Assembly: GCA_946965045.2 (NCBI GenBank)
Contig: OX337231.1
Span: forward strand, 1,860,001-1,924,000
DNA: 64,000 bases
Direction of reading: 5' to 3'
Source: Epithemia pelagica
Lineage: Eukaryota > Bacillariophyta > Bacillariophyceae > Surirellales > Surirellaceae
In this document: positions 8,701 to 18,191 of the stretch, one piece after another
Layout of the letters: the number at the start of each line of letters is the position of its first letter
Numbering within the stretch: the first letter of the stretch is position 1
The notes under the pieces: model-generated
Seen by the model: the letters and a program-made list of their open reading frames with translations, nothing else
What the model was told of the DNA's origin: nothing
The model's database searches: none
Translations under genes and position numbers: made by a program

Positions 8701-9987
8701 ATGACTTTCACCGATCTTCCTCCCTTTTTGAAGAATCCTCCCTCTTCCAAAGCAACGAGTTCTGTGGCTGGTCGTGCCAGTTCCCGCTCTTCGACGCCGA
8801 TCCCCGGCGATCCGAAAGAGCCGACTGCTTCCTCTCATGGTCCCGACGATGGATTCTCTGACTCCGATATCCAAGATCTCGCCTTCCCTCCGAAAGGCAA
8901 GACGACATCGGACTCGAAAGGTTCTTTGAAGTCGACAAGCTCCTCCAAGAAAGTTGATTCGACGAAAGCCGCCCTCAAGGCCGCCTTTACGGATTCGACT
9001 CTTCTCTCCGACGATCCGCCTCCTGTCTCTCAAGATGACGAAGATGCTCCCAAGAAGACTTTGAACGAAGGAGTCATCCCCGATGAAACCTTCGACGAAG
9101 CTGTCACCCCTTCTGACACTCCTTCTGCGCCTCCACGTCGATTCGAGTTGTACTTTGCCGACGGTTTTCCTCCTTCCGATGACAATGCCTTTGCTTCTCT
9201 GGTTGAAAGCGCTGCCAAGGTCAATCCGGTTGATTGGTGTGACTCTTTCTCCAATCCCTTTCACATCTCCCTTGCTTGTGACAATGAGATTTGGAAACGT
9301 CTCTGCGCCTCTTTTGATCGTCTCTCTACTGCAGAAGACCTTCATATTTGGTTGTCCTCCAAGATCAAGCTTAGTTCCCTTGCCTTTTTAGGCGCCTCCC
9401 GTTCCGGTCGTCCCTTGGTCCTCCACAACGTCTTCTCCCCTGAAGACTGTGGCACACTTGTCAATCCCACGTTGACATTTTATGCCCTTGATCGAAAGAC
9501 GTTCGATTCTCCGCCCTTCGAGATTCCCCAAGAAGATATGTCCGAGATCATCCGCTCCTCCATGCATCGGAACGTGCCTACTTTTGAAGAAATCATGGCC
9601 CATTGCGTTATTGAGCACAATCCTCCTCTAGACGCGGACCATCCCAATTTCTTCTTCGACCCCGAGAGTTTGAAAACTCTCCTCCCAGCCTCCCCCTCCA
9701 AGCGCGATCAGGAACACACCTTTTCCAGCTCTAGTTGGTGTTTGATTCCACCCGCTCTAGCCGGTTTGATTGTTAGGAACTTCGACCCTTCCACCTTTGA
9801 TCGCGACGAGTCCTGTGGCGCCTTTGCCAGCGACTTATACAAGACAGCACTCTATCACTGGTGGACATTGACTCAAGTTGACTCTGCATCCCCCAGTGAC
9901 AAGAGCGTTCCACTCGACTACCCACTTCTAGCCATTCAAGCCGGTTTCGCGACATGCCGCTTCATGCACAGAAGCACCTTCGTCTGA
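8701..9987 (+). CDS. YR-2 gag, first part (428 aa before a frame change)
   Basis: The first ATG after repeat A1 is in a good context (TTACC-ATG-A). The first 140 residues are Ser/Pro/Lys/Asp-rich and probably disordered; from about 150 the sequence is a folded, mostly helical region (E-L-Y-F-A-D-G-F-P-P ... L-L-A-I-Q-A-G-F-A-T-C-R-F-M-H). The frame ends at a TGA at 9985-9987, while a second frame continues the protein from 9954 on, so the natural Gag was probably a single protein of about 800 residues. No zinc finger in this half. Assigned as Gag by position and composition, not by a recognised domain. Confidence 0.6.
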   Translation: MTFTDLPPFLKNPPSSKATSSVAGRASSRSSTPIPGDPKEPTASSHGPDDGFSDSDIQDLAFPPKGKTTSDSKGSLKSTSSSKKVDSTKAALKAAFTDSTLLSDDPPPVSQDDEDAPKKTLNEGVIPDETFDEAVTPSDTPSAPPRRFELYFADGFPPSDDNAFASLVESAAKVNPVDWCDSFSNPFHISLACDNEIWKRLCASFDRLSTAEDLHIWLSSKIKLSSLAFLGASRSGRPLVLHNVFSPEDCGTLVNPTLTFYALDRKTFDSPPFEIPQEDMSEIIRSSMHRNVPTFEEIMAHCVIEHNPPLDADHPNFFFDPESLKTLLPASPSKRDQEHTFSSSSWCLIPPALAGLIVRNFDPSTFDRDESCGAFASDLYKTALYHWWTLTQVDSASPSDKSVPLDYPLLAIQAGFATCRFMHRSTFV

Positions 9988-11096
9988 GTGTTATCAATCG
10001 TTCCCATTCAAGCCTTCCCGACGAATTGACCGACATCATAAAGACTGTTTGGAAATCGAAGAACTCTTCTACCTTCTTTGAGTCTTTTGTCGCTGAAGTA
10101 TTTGATCCCACCGATAACGCCTGTACTATTCTACTCGGTCAGTGCGCTGTTATCCAACGCTTGGGACTTCGTTGGAAATCTGAAGCCTCCCCAGGAGGCT
10201 TCAGCCCCTTTTCCTTCGACCCTTATGCTATCCCAGGCATTGACTCGTCCCACACCCTCGACAAGAACATAAGACAACAAATTCACGATGCTTCTCTCTG
10301 CCACCTGAACGAGATGAAGCAATCCAAGGAGATGCAACAACTTTATACAAACCATAATTTGTTCTTCCCTCGCACGGAAGACGAGTTCGAAAAACAACTC
10401 CGTTCCTTTTGGTCGTGCTCCAAGGGCCTTTGTGGAGCCACATCCTTCATCTCTTCCCAGATACTGAAAGTCTTGAACTTTTTCCACCAACATCGATACC
10501 TCATCATCGCGAAGATGCAAAGTTCAGGCAACGAGTTCTACTTCGGCCAAATCCTTTTTGGCGTCGACGAAGCTATCCAAGAGTTTGTGGGAACGTTGAG
10601 CAAAGCTCAGCAGATTGACGACATCGGTTTCGACGATTTGGAGAAGCGCATCAATTGGCTCCTTTTTACCATCAAGACCGGTGCTCCTCTTGGTGGCCTC
10701 CCTGCAGCCCTCCAAGCAAAATTCCAAGCACAACAATCGAAGAACAATTCCTCCAAGAAACGTTCCAACCCTTCCGATGATTCCTCCTCATCCAAGAAGC
10801 AAAATCAATCATTGTCCGGCACTTCGATCCCCAAGACCGCTACCACATTCGACATTCCCTCCAACTGGAAGATTCCCAAAGGAAAAGCGTACGCCAAGAT
10901 CTTCAAGCCATCGGTGATAGCCAACATTCCTTCGATCGAAAAAGACGGAGAACAGATTCCCTTCTGCAACGTCCTCTTCTCAAAAGGGTGGTGCCGAAAA
11001 GGAAAGAAATGTGGCTACTGCCATGATGACCCGGCCAAACACGACAAGAAAACCGCCATGGACGAGTATTTCAAGTCGGCTTATGAGACAGCCTGA
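9954..11096 (+). CDS. YR-2 gag, second part with CCCH-like zinc motif
   Basis: 380 residues in another frame, overlapping the first gag frame by 34 bases. The ATG at 9954 is probably internal. A helical body is followed by a Ser/Lys/Gln-rich linker (about residues 255-290) and near the C-terminus C-x8-C-x5-C-x2-C-H (from F-C-N-V-L-F-S-K-G-W-C), a nucleic-acid-binding cluster expected in Gag. It ends at TGA 11094-11096; the downstream pol frame is in register with it. The frame change at about 9960 has no obvious slippery heptamer, so a small indel is more likely than programmed shifting. Confidence 0.6.
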   Translation: MPLHAQKHLRLSVINRSHSSLPDELTDIIKTVWKSKNSSTFFESFVAEVFDPTDNACTILLGQCAVIQRLGLRWKSEASPGGFSPFSFDPYAIPGIDSSHTLDKNIRQQIHDASLCHLNEMKQSKEMQQLYTNHNLFFPRTEDEFEKQLRSFWSCSKGLCGATSFISSQILKVLNFFHQHRYLIIAKMQSSGNEFYFGQILFGVDEAIQEFVGTLSKAQQIDDIGFDDLEKRINWLLFTIKTGAPLGGLPAALQAKFQAQQSKNNSSKKRSNPSDDSSSSKKQNQSLSGTSIPKTATTFDIPSNWKIPKGKAYAKIFKPSVIANIPSIEKDGEQIPFCNVLFSKGWCRKGKKCGYCHDDPAKHDKKTAMDEYFKSAYETA

Positions 11097-11108
11097 CATG
11101 ATACCGGG

Positions 11109-14100
11109 TTGATTGTTCCGTCTTCCTCTTCCCCTATCACCACACCTTCATGCGACTCTCAACCCACTAGATCTAATACATTAGTTGTCGAGTCTTCCAC
11201 CTCTTCGAAGTCCTCGACTCCAGCATCCATCGACGTCATCAGACCATCCTTCCTCCCACCCATCGCACCATCCTCCTCATCCATCATGCCAGCCATTCCG
11301 TCAACAGCGAATCCGTTCTTCACCGAACACCCCTCCAATCAGTACTCCAGGAATCCAGGATCCATTCGGAAATCTATTGCACCCGCAATCAAGATTTCAG
11401 TCCCACCAAGAAACACTCATCACGACACAAAATTTTCCCAACGTCGATCCCCCACGGACCCATCGACACCCTCACATAAAGACTCTTCCCCATCCACGAC
11501 TGCGCAGGGCGAGCAACTCGTCCTCCCAAGACCCCCAAGTCCCCCAAAACTGGCCTCACATAATGACAGATCTCTTCCAGGAAGTGAAACTGCTATTATC
11601 GGCTCAGATTTCTCCGGCCAACCCCTAGCTCGAAACGTCAGACGTCTCGAACAAGCACATCGCGCCGACAAACAACTATTAGGTGAGTTACAAGTTCTAC
11701 CGTTCCAGTCTCCTTCCCAGCCGTTCTCCAAGCTCTACCTTCCAAATGACGTATCCAAGATCTTCCCCACAAGACTACGCCCACCTCCACTCCATCCAGT
11801 GACCCATCCCATCGAGCTATCCCTTCTCCAAGCCATAAGTGATCGCGAAGAGCTTACACCCATGCCTTCCCCATTCCGTCACAGCATCGATCCCGAAGAC
11901 GTCATCCACAATGCTGAGTTCAACTCCAGGTTGATTGCCGAATATGACATGGACATGCAAAAATTATTCGACCATCATCCGAACAACATCATCACACCAG
12001 GATCCGAATTTCGTCCAGCGGAGATTCTTCAACCACTCTTAGAAGGACACCCTTACTGGCCTCGACTCCATCGCCTGCTCACACACGGCGTCGCCTATCC
12101 ACTCAAGGCAGTCGAGTACGAACCCGCCAGAAGAGCTGAAAATGACGCCATACTCATGTATGGCAATCATGCATCCGGCAAGAAACACCCGGAGGCCCTC
12201 TCCAAAGTGCTCAAAAAGGATGCCGCAAATGGATTCTCCTTGCCAATCACATTTGATTGTGCGCGCAACATAAAACACAGCCGAATCAGCCCCATGGGTG
12301 TAGCACAACAATTCGGTATAGACGCTCACGGCGACCTAGTCCCCAAGGACAGACTTACCCACGACCAGTCGTTTTCCTTGGGCCATTGCCCATCTACCAA
12401 CGAGTTGATTGATCAATCCCAGTTGATCGACCTCGTTATGGGCCATTGCCTCGATCGAATCATTCACCAAATTGTTGCATTGCGATGGCACTTCCCCACG
12501 GACCGAATTTTGATCAGTAAATTTGACTGGTCATCCGCCTACCGCAGAATACACGGCGACGGCGACGTCGCCGCCCGCAACATCACGATCGACCCATCCA
12601 ACGAGTTCGCGCACTTGAACCTCCGGCTCACCTTCGGCGCCGCCGCAAATCCAGCCGAATTTTCGATCATCTCTGAAATCAGCACCGATCTCTGCAATGA
12701 CCTCGCAGATTTCACCGACTGGACCCCAGCACATTGTGAATCACCTCTGCAAGCCGGCGTTGGCCCACCAGAGTACATCGACTCCGATGACGATCCAGCC
12801 CCAGCACACGAACTTGCCGTCGCCGTACCCCCACGTCCCCACGGATTTCATGACTCCTATTTGGATGACATGATACAACTCTTTTTGGCCACCCCAGCAA
12901 ACATCCAACGATGTCCCTCCATCGTACCGTTGATTGTTCATGTGATGACAAGGCCAGTCGCTCCAGACGAACCCATCCGCCGAAAAGACATGCTCGAAGC
13001 CGACAAATTGACTGCCGAGGGCGCTCCAGCAGAATTGCAACGTGTGTTAGGATGGATGGTCGACACACGTCGACTTCTCCTCAGTCTGCCATCCGAAAAG
13101 AAGATTGCATGGACCAAGGAAGTCAACCACCTCCTCAAGACCCGACGAACAACCTTCGACGCCTTGCGCAGCCTCGTCGGCAAGCTACAACACTCCATCA
13201 AGGGCATCCCCCTGGCCGGGTTTTGGTTGTCGCGTCTCCGAGAGTATCAAATATTTCTCGAACGTTCTTTCCAACAGAAACAAGCCAAACGACGAAAACT
13301 CGATGAGACCAATGACGACACCAACACAACGGACTCCCGTCCTCATCCTCCCACTCGAAACACTCCCCCTCCGTTCTACCGATACACCATTCCGGAATCC
13401 CTCATTCCAGACCTCCAAATGTGGCCATCCCTTTTGGCACATTCCAACGAAGGTGTCTCCCTCAACCGACTGGTTTGTCGCGTACCAACACATTTGTTCC
13501 ACGCAGACGCATGCCCTGAAGGGATGGGCGGTTACTCTGTGCGGTCGGGCCGAGCTTGGCGCTGCCAACTGGACACCACGAAACTTGATGAACTGAAGAA
13601 CATCGCGGATTGCGACCCTCATCGATCGAACAATCTCTTCGAATTCATCGCCATTGTTGTTTCCATCTGGGTGGATTGCTGGTTTGGAGAAGTGACTGCC
13701 GATGACGCCGTCCTTGCCCTGTCAGACAACTCCTCTGCTGTCGGATGGATGCACAAGACATCCTTCGGTTCCGACAAACCACTCCACGTAAAAGTAGCAG
13801 AAAAACTAACTCGACTTGTTCTCGATCGAAAATTCGCCCTCCAATCCGAGCACATCCCTGGCAAACAGAACGATGTGTCAGATTTGTTATCTCGTGCATG
13901 GCATCTCGACGACAGCGAACTCACCTTATTTTTGCATGAACACTTTTCGCCGCAGATTCCAAGGAATTTTCACATCAGACCCCTTCCCAGCGAAATTTCA
14001 TGTTGGATCTGCTCAATCGTGCCAGTGTTTCACGAATCTTCTACGGCAAGACCGAAGGATCTCATCAGAAACGCGACCAATGCTGGAAACGGTGGACAGG

Positions 14101-14414
14101 CCACCTTGAACGCATTGGATTCAACAGCGACCCCTTCCTCGACTCCCTCCCAGCGACCAACCACAAAATCGCCATCGCATGTTCCTTCCTACAACGCCTC
14201 CGCGATGCCGACTTCACGGAGAACCGTGACAGCTCGAACCCTCTTCGAGCGAGCACTATTACGCAAGCCATTGGAGACTTGGCATCGAGCTTCCGGCATC
14301 ACGACCGGCCGAGCCCCTGCCACAGTCAAGACGGGCGCCTACACCCACTCGTCTCCTCCCTCAAGCGCGCGTGGGAGAATCTCGACCCTCCCGAAAAACG
14401 AGAAAAAGCTATAA
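11109..14414 (+). CDS. YR-2 reverse transcriptase-RNase H
   Basis: About 1100 residues in the same frame as the preceding gag frame, separated from it by TGA-C. The region right after the stop has no ATG for some 60 codons, so read-through or an unannotated start is needed. The first 250 residues are Ser/Pro-rich. RT: K-F-D-W-S-S-A-Y-R-R-I (motif A), R-L-T-F-G-A-A-A-N-P-A-E-F-S, and the catalytic Y-L-D-D near residue 584. RNase H at about 795-935: H-A-D-A-C-P-E-G-M-G-G-Y, N-N-L-F-E-F, L-S-D-N-S-S-A-V-G-W, H-I-P-G-K-Q-N-D-V-S-D-L-L-S-R. The last 150 residues overlap the recombinase frame and may not be functional protein. Confidence 0.85.
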   Translation: MIVPSSSSPITTPSCDSQPTRSNTLVVESSTSSKSSTPASIDVIRPSFLPPIAPSSSSIMPAIPSTANPFFTEHPSNQYSRNPGSIRKSIAPAIKISVPPRNTHHDTKFSQRRSPTDPSTPSHKDSSPSTTAQGEQLVLPRPPSPPKLASHNDRSLPGSETAIIGSDFSGQPLARNVRRLEQAHRADKQLLGELQVLPFQSPSQPFSKLYLPNDVSKIFPTRLRPPPLHPVTHPIELSLLQAISDREELTPMPSPFRHSIDPEDVIHNAEFNSRLIAEYDMDMQKLFDHHPNNIITPGSEFRPAEILQPLLEGHPYWPRLHRLLTHGVAYPLKAVEYEPARRAENDAILMYGNHASGKKHPEALSKVLKKDAANGFSLPITFDCARNIKHSRISPMGVAQQFGIDAHGDLVPKDRLTHDQSFSLGHCPSTNELIDQSQLIDLVMGHCLDRIIHQIVALRWHFPTDRILISKFDWSSAYRRIHGDGDVAARNITIDPSNEFAHLNLRLTFGAAANPAEFSIISEISTDLCNDLADFTDWTPAHCESPLQAGVGPPEYIDSDDDPAPAHELAVAVPPRPHGFHDSYLDDMIQLFLATPANIQRCPSIVPLIVHVMTRPVAPDEPIRRKDMLEADKLTAEGAPAELQRVLGWMVDTRRLLLSLPSEKKIAWTKEVNHLLKTRRTTFDALRSLVGKLQHSIKGIPLAGFWLSRLREYQIFLERSFQQKQAKRRKLDETNDDTNTTDSRPHPPTRNTPPPFYRYTIPESLIPDLQMWPSLLAHSNEGVSLNRLVCRVPTHLFHADACPEGMGGYSVRSGRAWRCQLDTTKLDELKNIADCDPHRSNNLFEFIAIVVSIWVDCWFGEVTADDAVLALSDNSSAVGWMHKTSFGSDKPLHVKVAEKLTRLVLDRKFALQSEHIPGKQNDVSDLLSRAWHLDDSELTLFLHEHFSPQIPRNFHIRPLPSEISCWICSIVPVFHESSTARPKDLIRNATNAGNGGQATLNALDSTATPSSTPSQRPTTKSPSHVPSYNASAMPTSRRTVTARTLFERALLRKPLETWHRASGITTGRAPATVKTGAYTHSSPPSSARGRISTLPKNEKKL

Positions 14415-15370
14415 CAATCAAGCATCTACGTTTTATGTGGACTTTATGCTGTCGTCCCAAGCGCAAGACCGACTCCACCACCATCATTCGCATCGAATTC
14501 AATGTTGTCTCCTTCAACGCATGCACCGCCGATCTCACTTGCTGCGCCTACTTCTTCGGCTGTCGCAGCTGCGAGTATGTGACGGTCCCCTCTCGAGGGA
14601 AAACCAAATTACTCACCATTGGTGACATCGTCTTCACCACGATGAACAAAAACCACACCATCCCAGCCAACCACCCCCAATTCCAAGAACTCGCACGATT
14701 TGTCTCCATCACATTCGTCGAACAGAAAAATAATCATAAAGCAGAAACCCGCACCCAAAGCCGCACCAACGATCCCCTCTTCGACCCCGTCCTCCTCTGG
14801 GGACGCGTCGTCCGAAGGATCCTCCACTACCGCCCGACCGCCCCACCAACGACACCGGTTAATTGTTGGTTCGATCCAGAAAACCCACAGAAGAAACCAC
14901 GATTCATCCGTCAAGAAGACGTCCGCGATCTACTCCGATTAACTTGCACACAAGGGGGAGGAAAACCAGCTTTCGGCTACGGAGCCATGGACATCGGCAC
15001 TCATTCCATCCGCTCTGGTGCCGCCATGGCACTCTTCTTGGCAGACTGCTCGGTCACCAAGATCATGATACTTGGACGATGGAGTTCAACTGCCTTTATG
15101 AAATACATTCGTCCACAGGTCCTCGAATGGACCACGGGCATGGCACAGCTCATGCTGACCACCCAAGACTTCCGCCACATGGATCACACAACCGCCCAGT
15201 CGAGAACGGAATCGTTGGAACGACTTCGGAACCGCCTTGACAACATCCTTGAACCAGCTCTTCAAACAAACACAGAAACGGCGATGGAATCGCCGGAAGA
15301 AAACCTCTTTAACCACAATGGCCAGGGACTCATCAACCAGTTCCCCAACATATCATTCCTCGACTTCTAA
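14000..15370 (+). CDS. YR-2 tyrosine recombinase
   Basis: 456 residues, uninterrupted. An N-terminal SAM-like helical region is followed by a phage-integrase-type catalytic domain with all key residues visible: Arg in G-C-R-S-C-E-Y (near 188), H-S-I-R-S-G (near 335-338), G-R-W (near 360) and the nucleophile Tyr in F-M-K-Y-I-R-P-Q-V (near 368). It would integrate the circular cDNA. The ATG at 14000 lies inside the RT frame (overlap of about 415 bases), an arrangement known in DIRS-type elements. The frame ends 50 bp before B1. Confidence 0.88.
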   Translation: MLDLLNRASVSRIFYGKTEGSHQKRDQCWKRWTGHLERIGFNSDPFLDSLPATNHKIAIACSFLQRLRDADFTENRDSSNPLRASTITQAIGDLASSFRHHDRPSPCHSQDGRLHPLVSSLKRAWENLDPPEKREKAITIKHLRFMWTLCCRPKRKTDSTTIIRIEFNVVSFNACTADLTCCAYFFGCRSCEYVTVPSRGKTKLLTIGDIVFTTMNKNHTIPANHPQFQELARFVSITFVEQKNNHKAETRTQSRTNDPLFDPVLLWGRVVRRILHYRPTAPPTTPVNCWFDPENPQKKPRFIRQEDVRDLLRLTCTQGGGKPAFGYGAMDIGTHSIRSGAAMALFLADCSVTKIMILGRWSSTAFMKYIRPQVLEWTTGMAQLMLTTQDFRHMDHTTAQSRTESLERLRNRLDNILEPALQTNTETAMESPEENLFNHNGQGLINQFPNISFLDF

Positions 15371-15420
15371 TAGAAGTCGCTCCATAACATGTCAGTCAAC
15401 CGATTAATGGACAATGGTAT

Positions 15421-15580
15421 GGAGCCATTCTCGGTTCTGAGGCCTTCGGCAAAACTGTGTGTCTGATTGTAGTTTCATATCTTTTAGGAAACCTCAACGG
15501 ACAAAGTTTTGACTGACTTGCGATCTCTCGGACAGACTCGAAACGACACGTGCTCAGGATGTGTTCGTAGTGTCTCTTCG
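15421..15580 (+). repeat. YR-2 split direct repeat B1
   Basis: 160 bp from GGAGCCATTCTCGGTTCTGA to TCTCTTCG, repeated at 15859-16018. It joins A2 directly with no spacer. Confidence 0.93.
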
Positions 15581-15831
15581 TTGTCTGTACTGATGTGGAG
15601 TGACGTGGCCGATGCTGGCCAGACTCCTGCGACCGACATCAGAGGTGCGACTGCTCCGCCTCCTCGTCGCGAGGCGAGCATCCGATTTCGTTCCCCTCGG
15701 TTCTACGATTTGGATGACTCTTGATGCAGAGTCGTCGGAGCGTGAGAAGAGCTCACTCTTCTCGGGTTCAGCATCTTTGCAAGCAACGTTACGAGACGAG
15801 TACACAGGCAATCGCAAGATCCTAGTTAGCT
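15581..15831 (+). repeat. YR-2 split direct repeat A2
   Basis: Copy of A1 (8422-8672). The B1-A2 junction is the sequence expected from the joined ends of a circular intermediate. Confidence 0.93.
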
Positions 15832-15858
15832 AATTTAAAAATTTCCCCTACCCCGCCC

Positions 15859-16018
15859 GGAGCCATTCTCGGTTCTGAGGCCTTCGGCAAAACTGTGTGT
15901 CTGATTGTAGTTTCATATCTTTTAGGAAACCTCAACGGACAAAGTTTTGACTGACTTGCGATCTCTCGGACAGACTCGAAACGACACGTGCTCAGGATGT
16001 GTTCGTAGTGTCTCTTCG
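15859..16018 (+). repeat. YR-2 split direct repeat B2 (right terminus)
   Basis: Copy of B1. It is separated from A2 by 27 bp (15832-15858) ending CCCCGCCC; a similar C-rich run precedes B2 in YR-1. The element ends here, and host DNA with the NDH-2 gene begins about 200 bp on. Confidence 0.93.
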
Positions 16019-16214
16019 ATCTAAGCACACAAGGATATGTTTCAATGCGCAAAGATTACTAAGATACGCGTCCAATCTACTTGTCCTAATGACCCCGAAA
16101 GGAGTAACGGATTGTCGGTGCTTCAACGCAGCACTATTTATGGTCGGGAATCCTTTGACCAGGCATAGCACTTCCAATAACGACCTTCTGGAATGATAGC
16201 CGTATGGACCGATT

Positions 16215-18191
16215 TTAAAGTCTCGTAATGTCACGACCAAACCACATTCGCCTTGCCCAATCATTCAGTACCAACAACCGGTTTCTCCACGATACCTGCT
16301 TGCTCAAGTATACACTTCGCCACAAAAAGTTGCCAATTTTCCCAGTGGATTTGATGGGAGCATTCGGTGCAGGGGTGACTTGTGCCAAGGCTGTGGAACC
16401 TCCCGTGTAGGCAAGAATACCAAGGTTCAGAAATTGAAACGGTTTCGCATACTCGAACGAGTTGGTCGCGAGACCAGCTATTGAATCTGAAAGAGAGGTC
16501 TTTGTCAAAGACGGATCTCTAACTGGAGGAAGAAAGACACCTTCCTTCAATGGAGGACTCAAATCAAACTTCTTATTCATCAAGCTGGCCAAATATTCGC
16601 CTTGTTGAGAGGCGACCTGGGCCGTTGCCGGAAGCGCTCCTTTGACGATGCAAGAGCAATCTCCAAAGGCGAGAATATCTCCTTCTCCACCAAGAGCTCT
16701 TAGCCAGGGATCAATGGCTATCCGACCACGAGCCGTTTGCTGCTGGTCGGCCTGCTGATTTCCGAGGGATTCAATCAACTGCAGAGTGATGGAAAGTGGT
16801 CCATTTCCGGCGGCCCATACAGCCATTCCGTATGGAAGCACCCTGCCCTCATTGAGGACAATGGTCTTATCCGTGACTTCCTTTACTGCAGTTTCCAAAA
16901 TTAGCTCCGTCATTTCAAAGCCGTCTGGTAGAAGCGCTACCGCTTCAGGGTCTCTCATCCGAGGTGCCTCTTTGATTCGATTGATGGCATCTTCCTGAAG
17001 TGATTTGTCAAAAGGGGCTAGGACAGTCGCTGTGGCTTCGATGACTTTGATACGAATGAATTTCAGCAGCTGTGGATAGTATTTTGGTCCGTCTTGTTCA
17101 ATAAAATCTCTTAGTTCCGCTGCGAACTCAATTCCAGTAGGACCTGCACCTATAATCACAAACGTCAACTATATAGTCCCGACCGAAAACAATGGCAATA
17201 TAAGTGTTTGTTCCAAGATATGCCATTCTCAACAACACTGGATACATACGTTCTCAATTCTCTCTTCGTCAGTCAGACTCGGCAGGTTGGCACGCTCAAA
17301 GCAATTGACCAACGCGGTTCTGATCCGACGAGCATCTTCAACCTGCTTCAAGAAGTTACAGTGCTCCCGAACACCGGGAATGCCAAATGTATTGGTCTGG
17401 GCACCAACCGTTACAATCAAACGATCATATTGGACAGAAAACTCTTCGATTTCACACGAGTTTCCTCCACAAATGACCGATTCGCAGGTGACTGTCTTGC
17501 TTTCTGGGTCCACATTCGTTGCTGTTGCTTCGAGAAATTTGGACTTTGGATTAATTTTCCGAATCGGCTCGGTGATAGATCGGAACTCAACCGTGCCAAC
17601 ACTAGCACCCGCCAGCATGGGTGTAAACACAAAGTAATTCCTGGGACTGATCACGGTAACATCATACAAGTCCGTGTCAATATCCTTGACAAAAGAAGCA
17701 GCGCCCCAACCAGTTCCCAAAATGACCAAACGCTCCTTGACAGCAGTGTCGCCATTCGTTGTCGATTCCGAGGGTACCGACGATTGTGGAACAAACGCTT
17801 TGGCAAAGCCTGCAAAGGTTGATTCGGCGATTTCAGCAGCCTTTTCCGCCATGAAAAGGGGATAAGCTCGCGGTTCCGAAAGCTTCTCCAATTTTGAGAG
17901 CAAAGTAGAGGACTCGTTCTCTATGCCAATCTCTCCTTCTGCCAAGGTGGCAACAATTTCAGGATTCTCAGCATCGAGCTTTTCGAGATTCTCTCCGTCC
18001 ACGACAATGTATTTATCCTCATTGGCTTTGTTGATGTTGCGATCGGCAATTTCCTTGCGTAAAGTTGCTTCTGATTTTTCAACGTAGAGCTGTGACTTCC
18101 AGGAAGAGGACTTCAGCATGTTAATAGGCACAAAGGCTTCCACGACAACAACACATAGTAAATTGAGCAGCAGAGCTGTTGATCTCCTCAT
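16215..18191 (-). CDS. Type II NAD(P)H dehydrogenase (NDH-2), predicted plastid-targeted
   Basis: Exon 1 18191-17250, intron 17169-17249 (GTATGT...ATAG, 81 nt), exon 2 17168-16215; 631 residues, phase-0 join. It oxidises NAD(P)H and reduces quinone without pumping protons. Two dinucleotide-binding folds are visible: V-I-L-G-T-G-W-G-A-A (near 158, FAD) and V-I-I-G-A-G-P-T-G-I-E (near 319, NAD(P)H), plus G-D-I-L-A-F-G-D-C-S and the NDH-2 C-terminus with an amphipathic R-N-R-L-L-V-L-N-D-W helix for membrane contact. The leader is a signal peptide (L-L-L-N-L-L-C-V-V-V-V-E-A) followed by F-V-P, matching the diatom A/F plastid cleavage motif. It would act on plastoquinone in cyclic or chlororespiratory flow, though localisation is inferred. 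Confidence 0.9.

Larger units (their letters stand above)
8422..16018 (+). mobile_element. YR-2: complete tyrosine-recombinase retrotransposon with split direct repeats
   Basis: 7.6 kb with the full order A1 (8422-8672), gag frames, RT-RNase H, tyrosine recombinase, B1 (15421-15580), A2 (15581-15831), 27-bp spacer, B2 (15859-16018). A1/A2 are 251 bp and B1/B2 160 bp, and the copies read identical or nearly so, which suggests a young insertion. This A1...B1A2B2 structure is known from Ngaro- and PAT-type elements, which use a circular DNA intermediate and a tyrosine recombinase and leave no target duplication. Recombinase and RT look intact; the gag region has a frame change near 9960. Confidence 0.92.
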
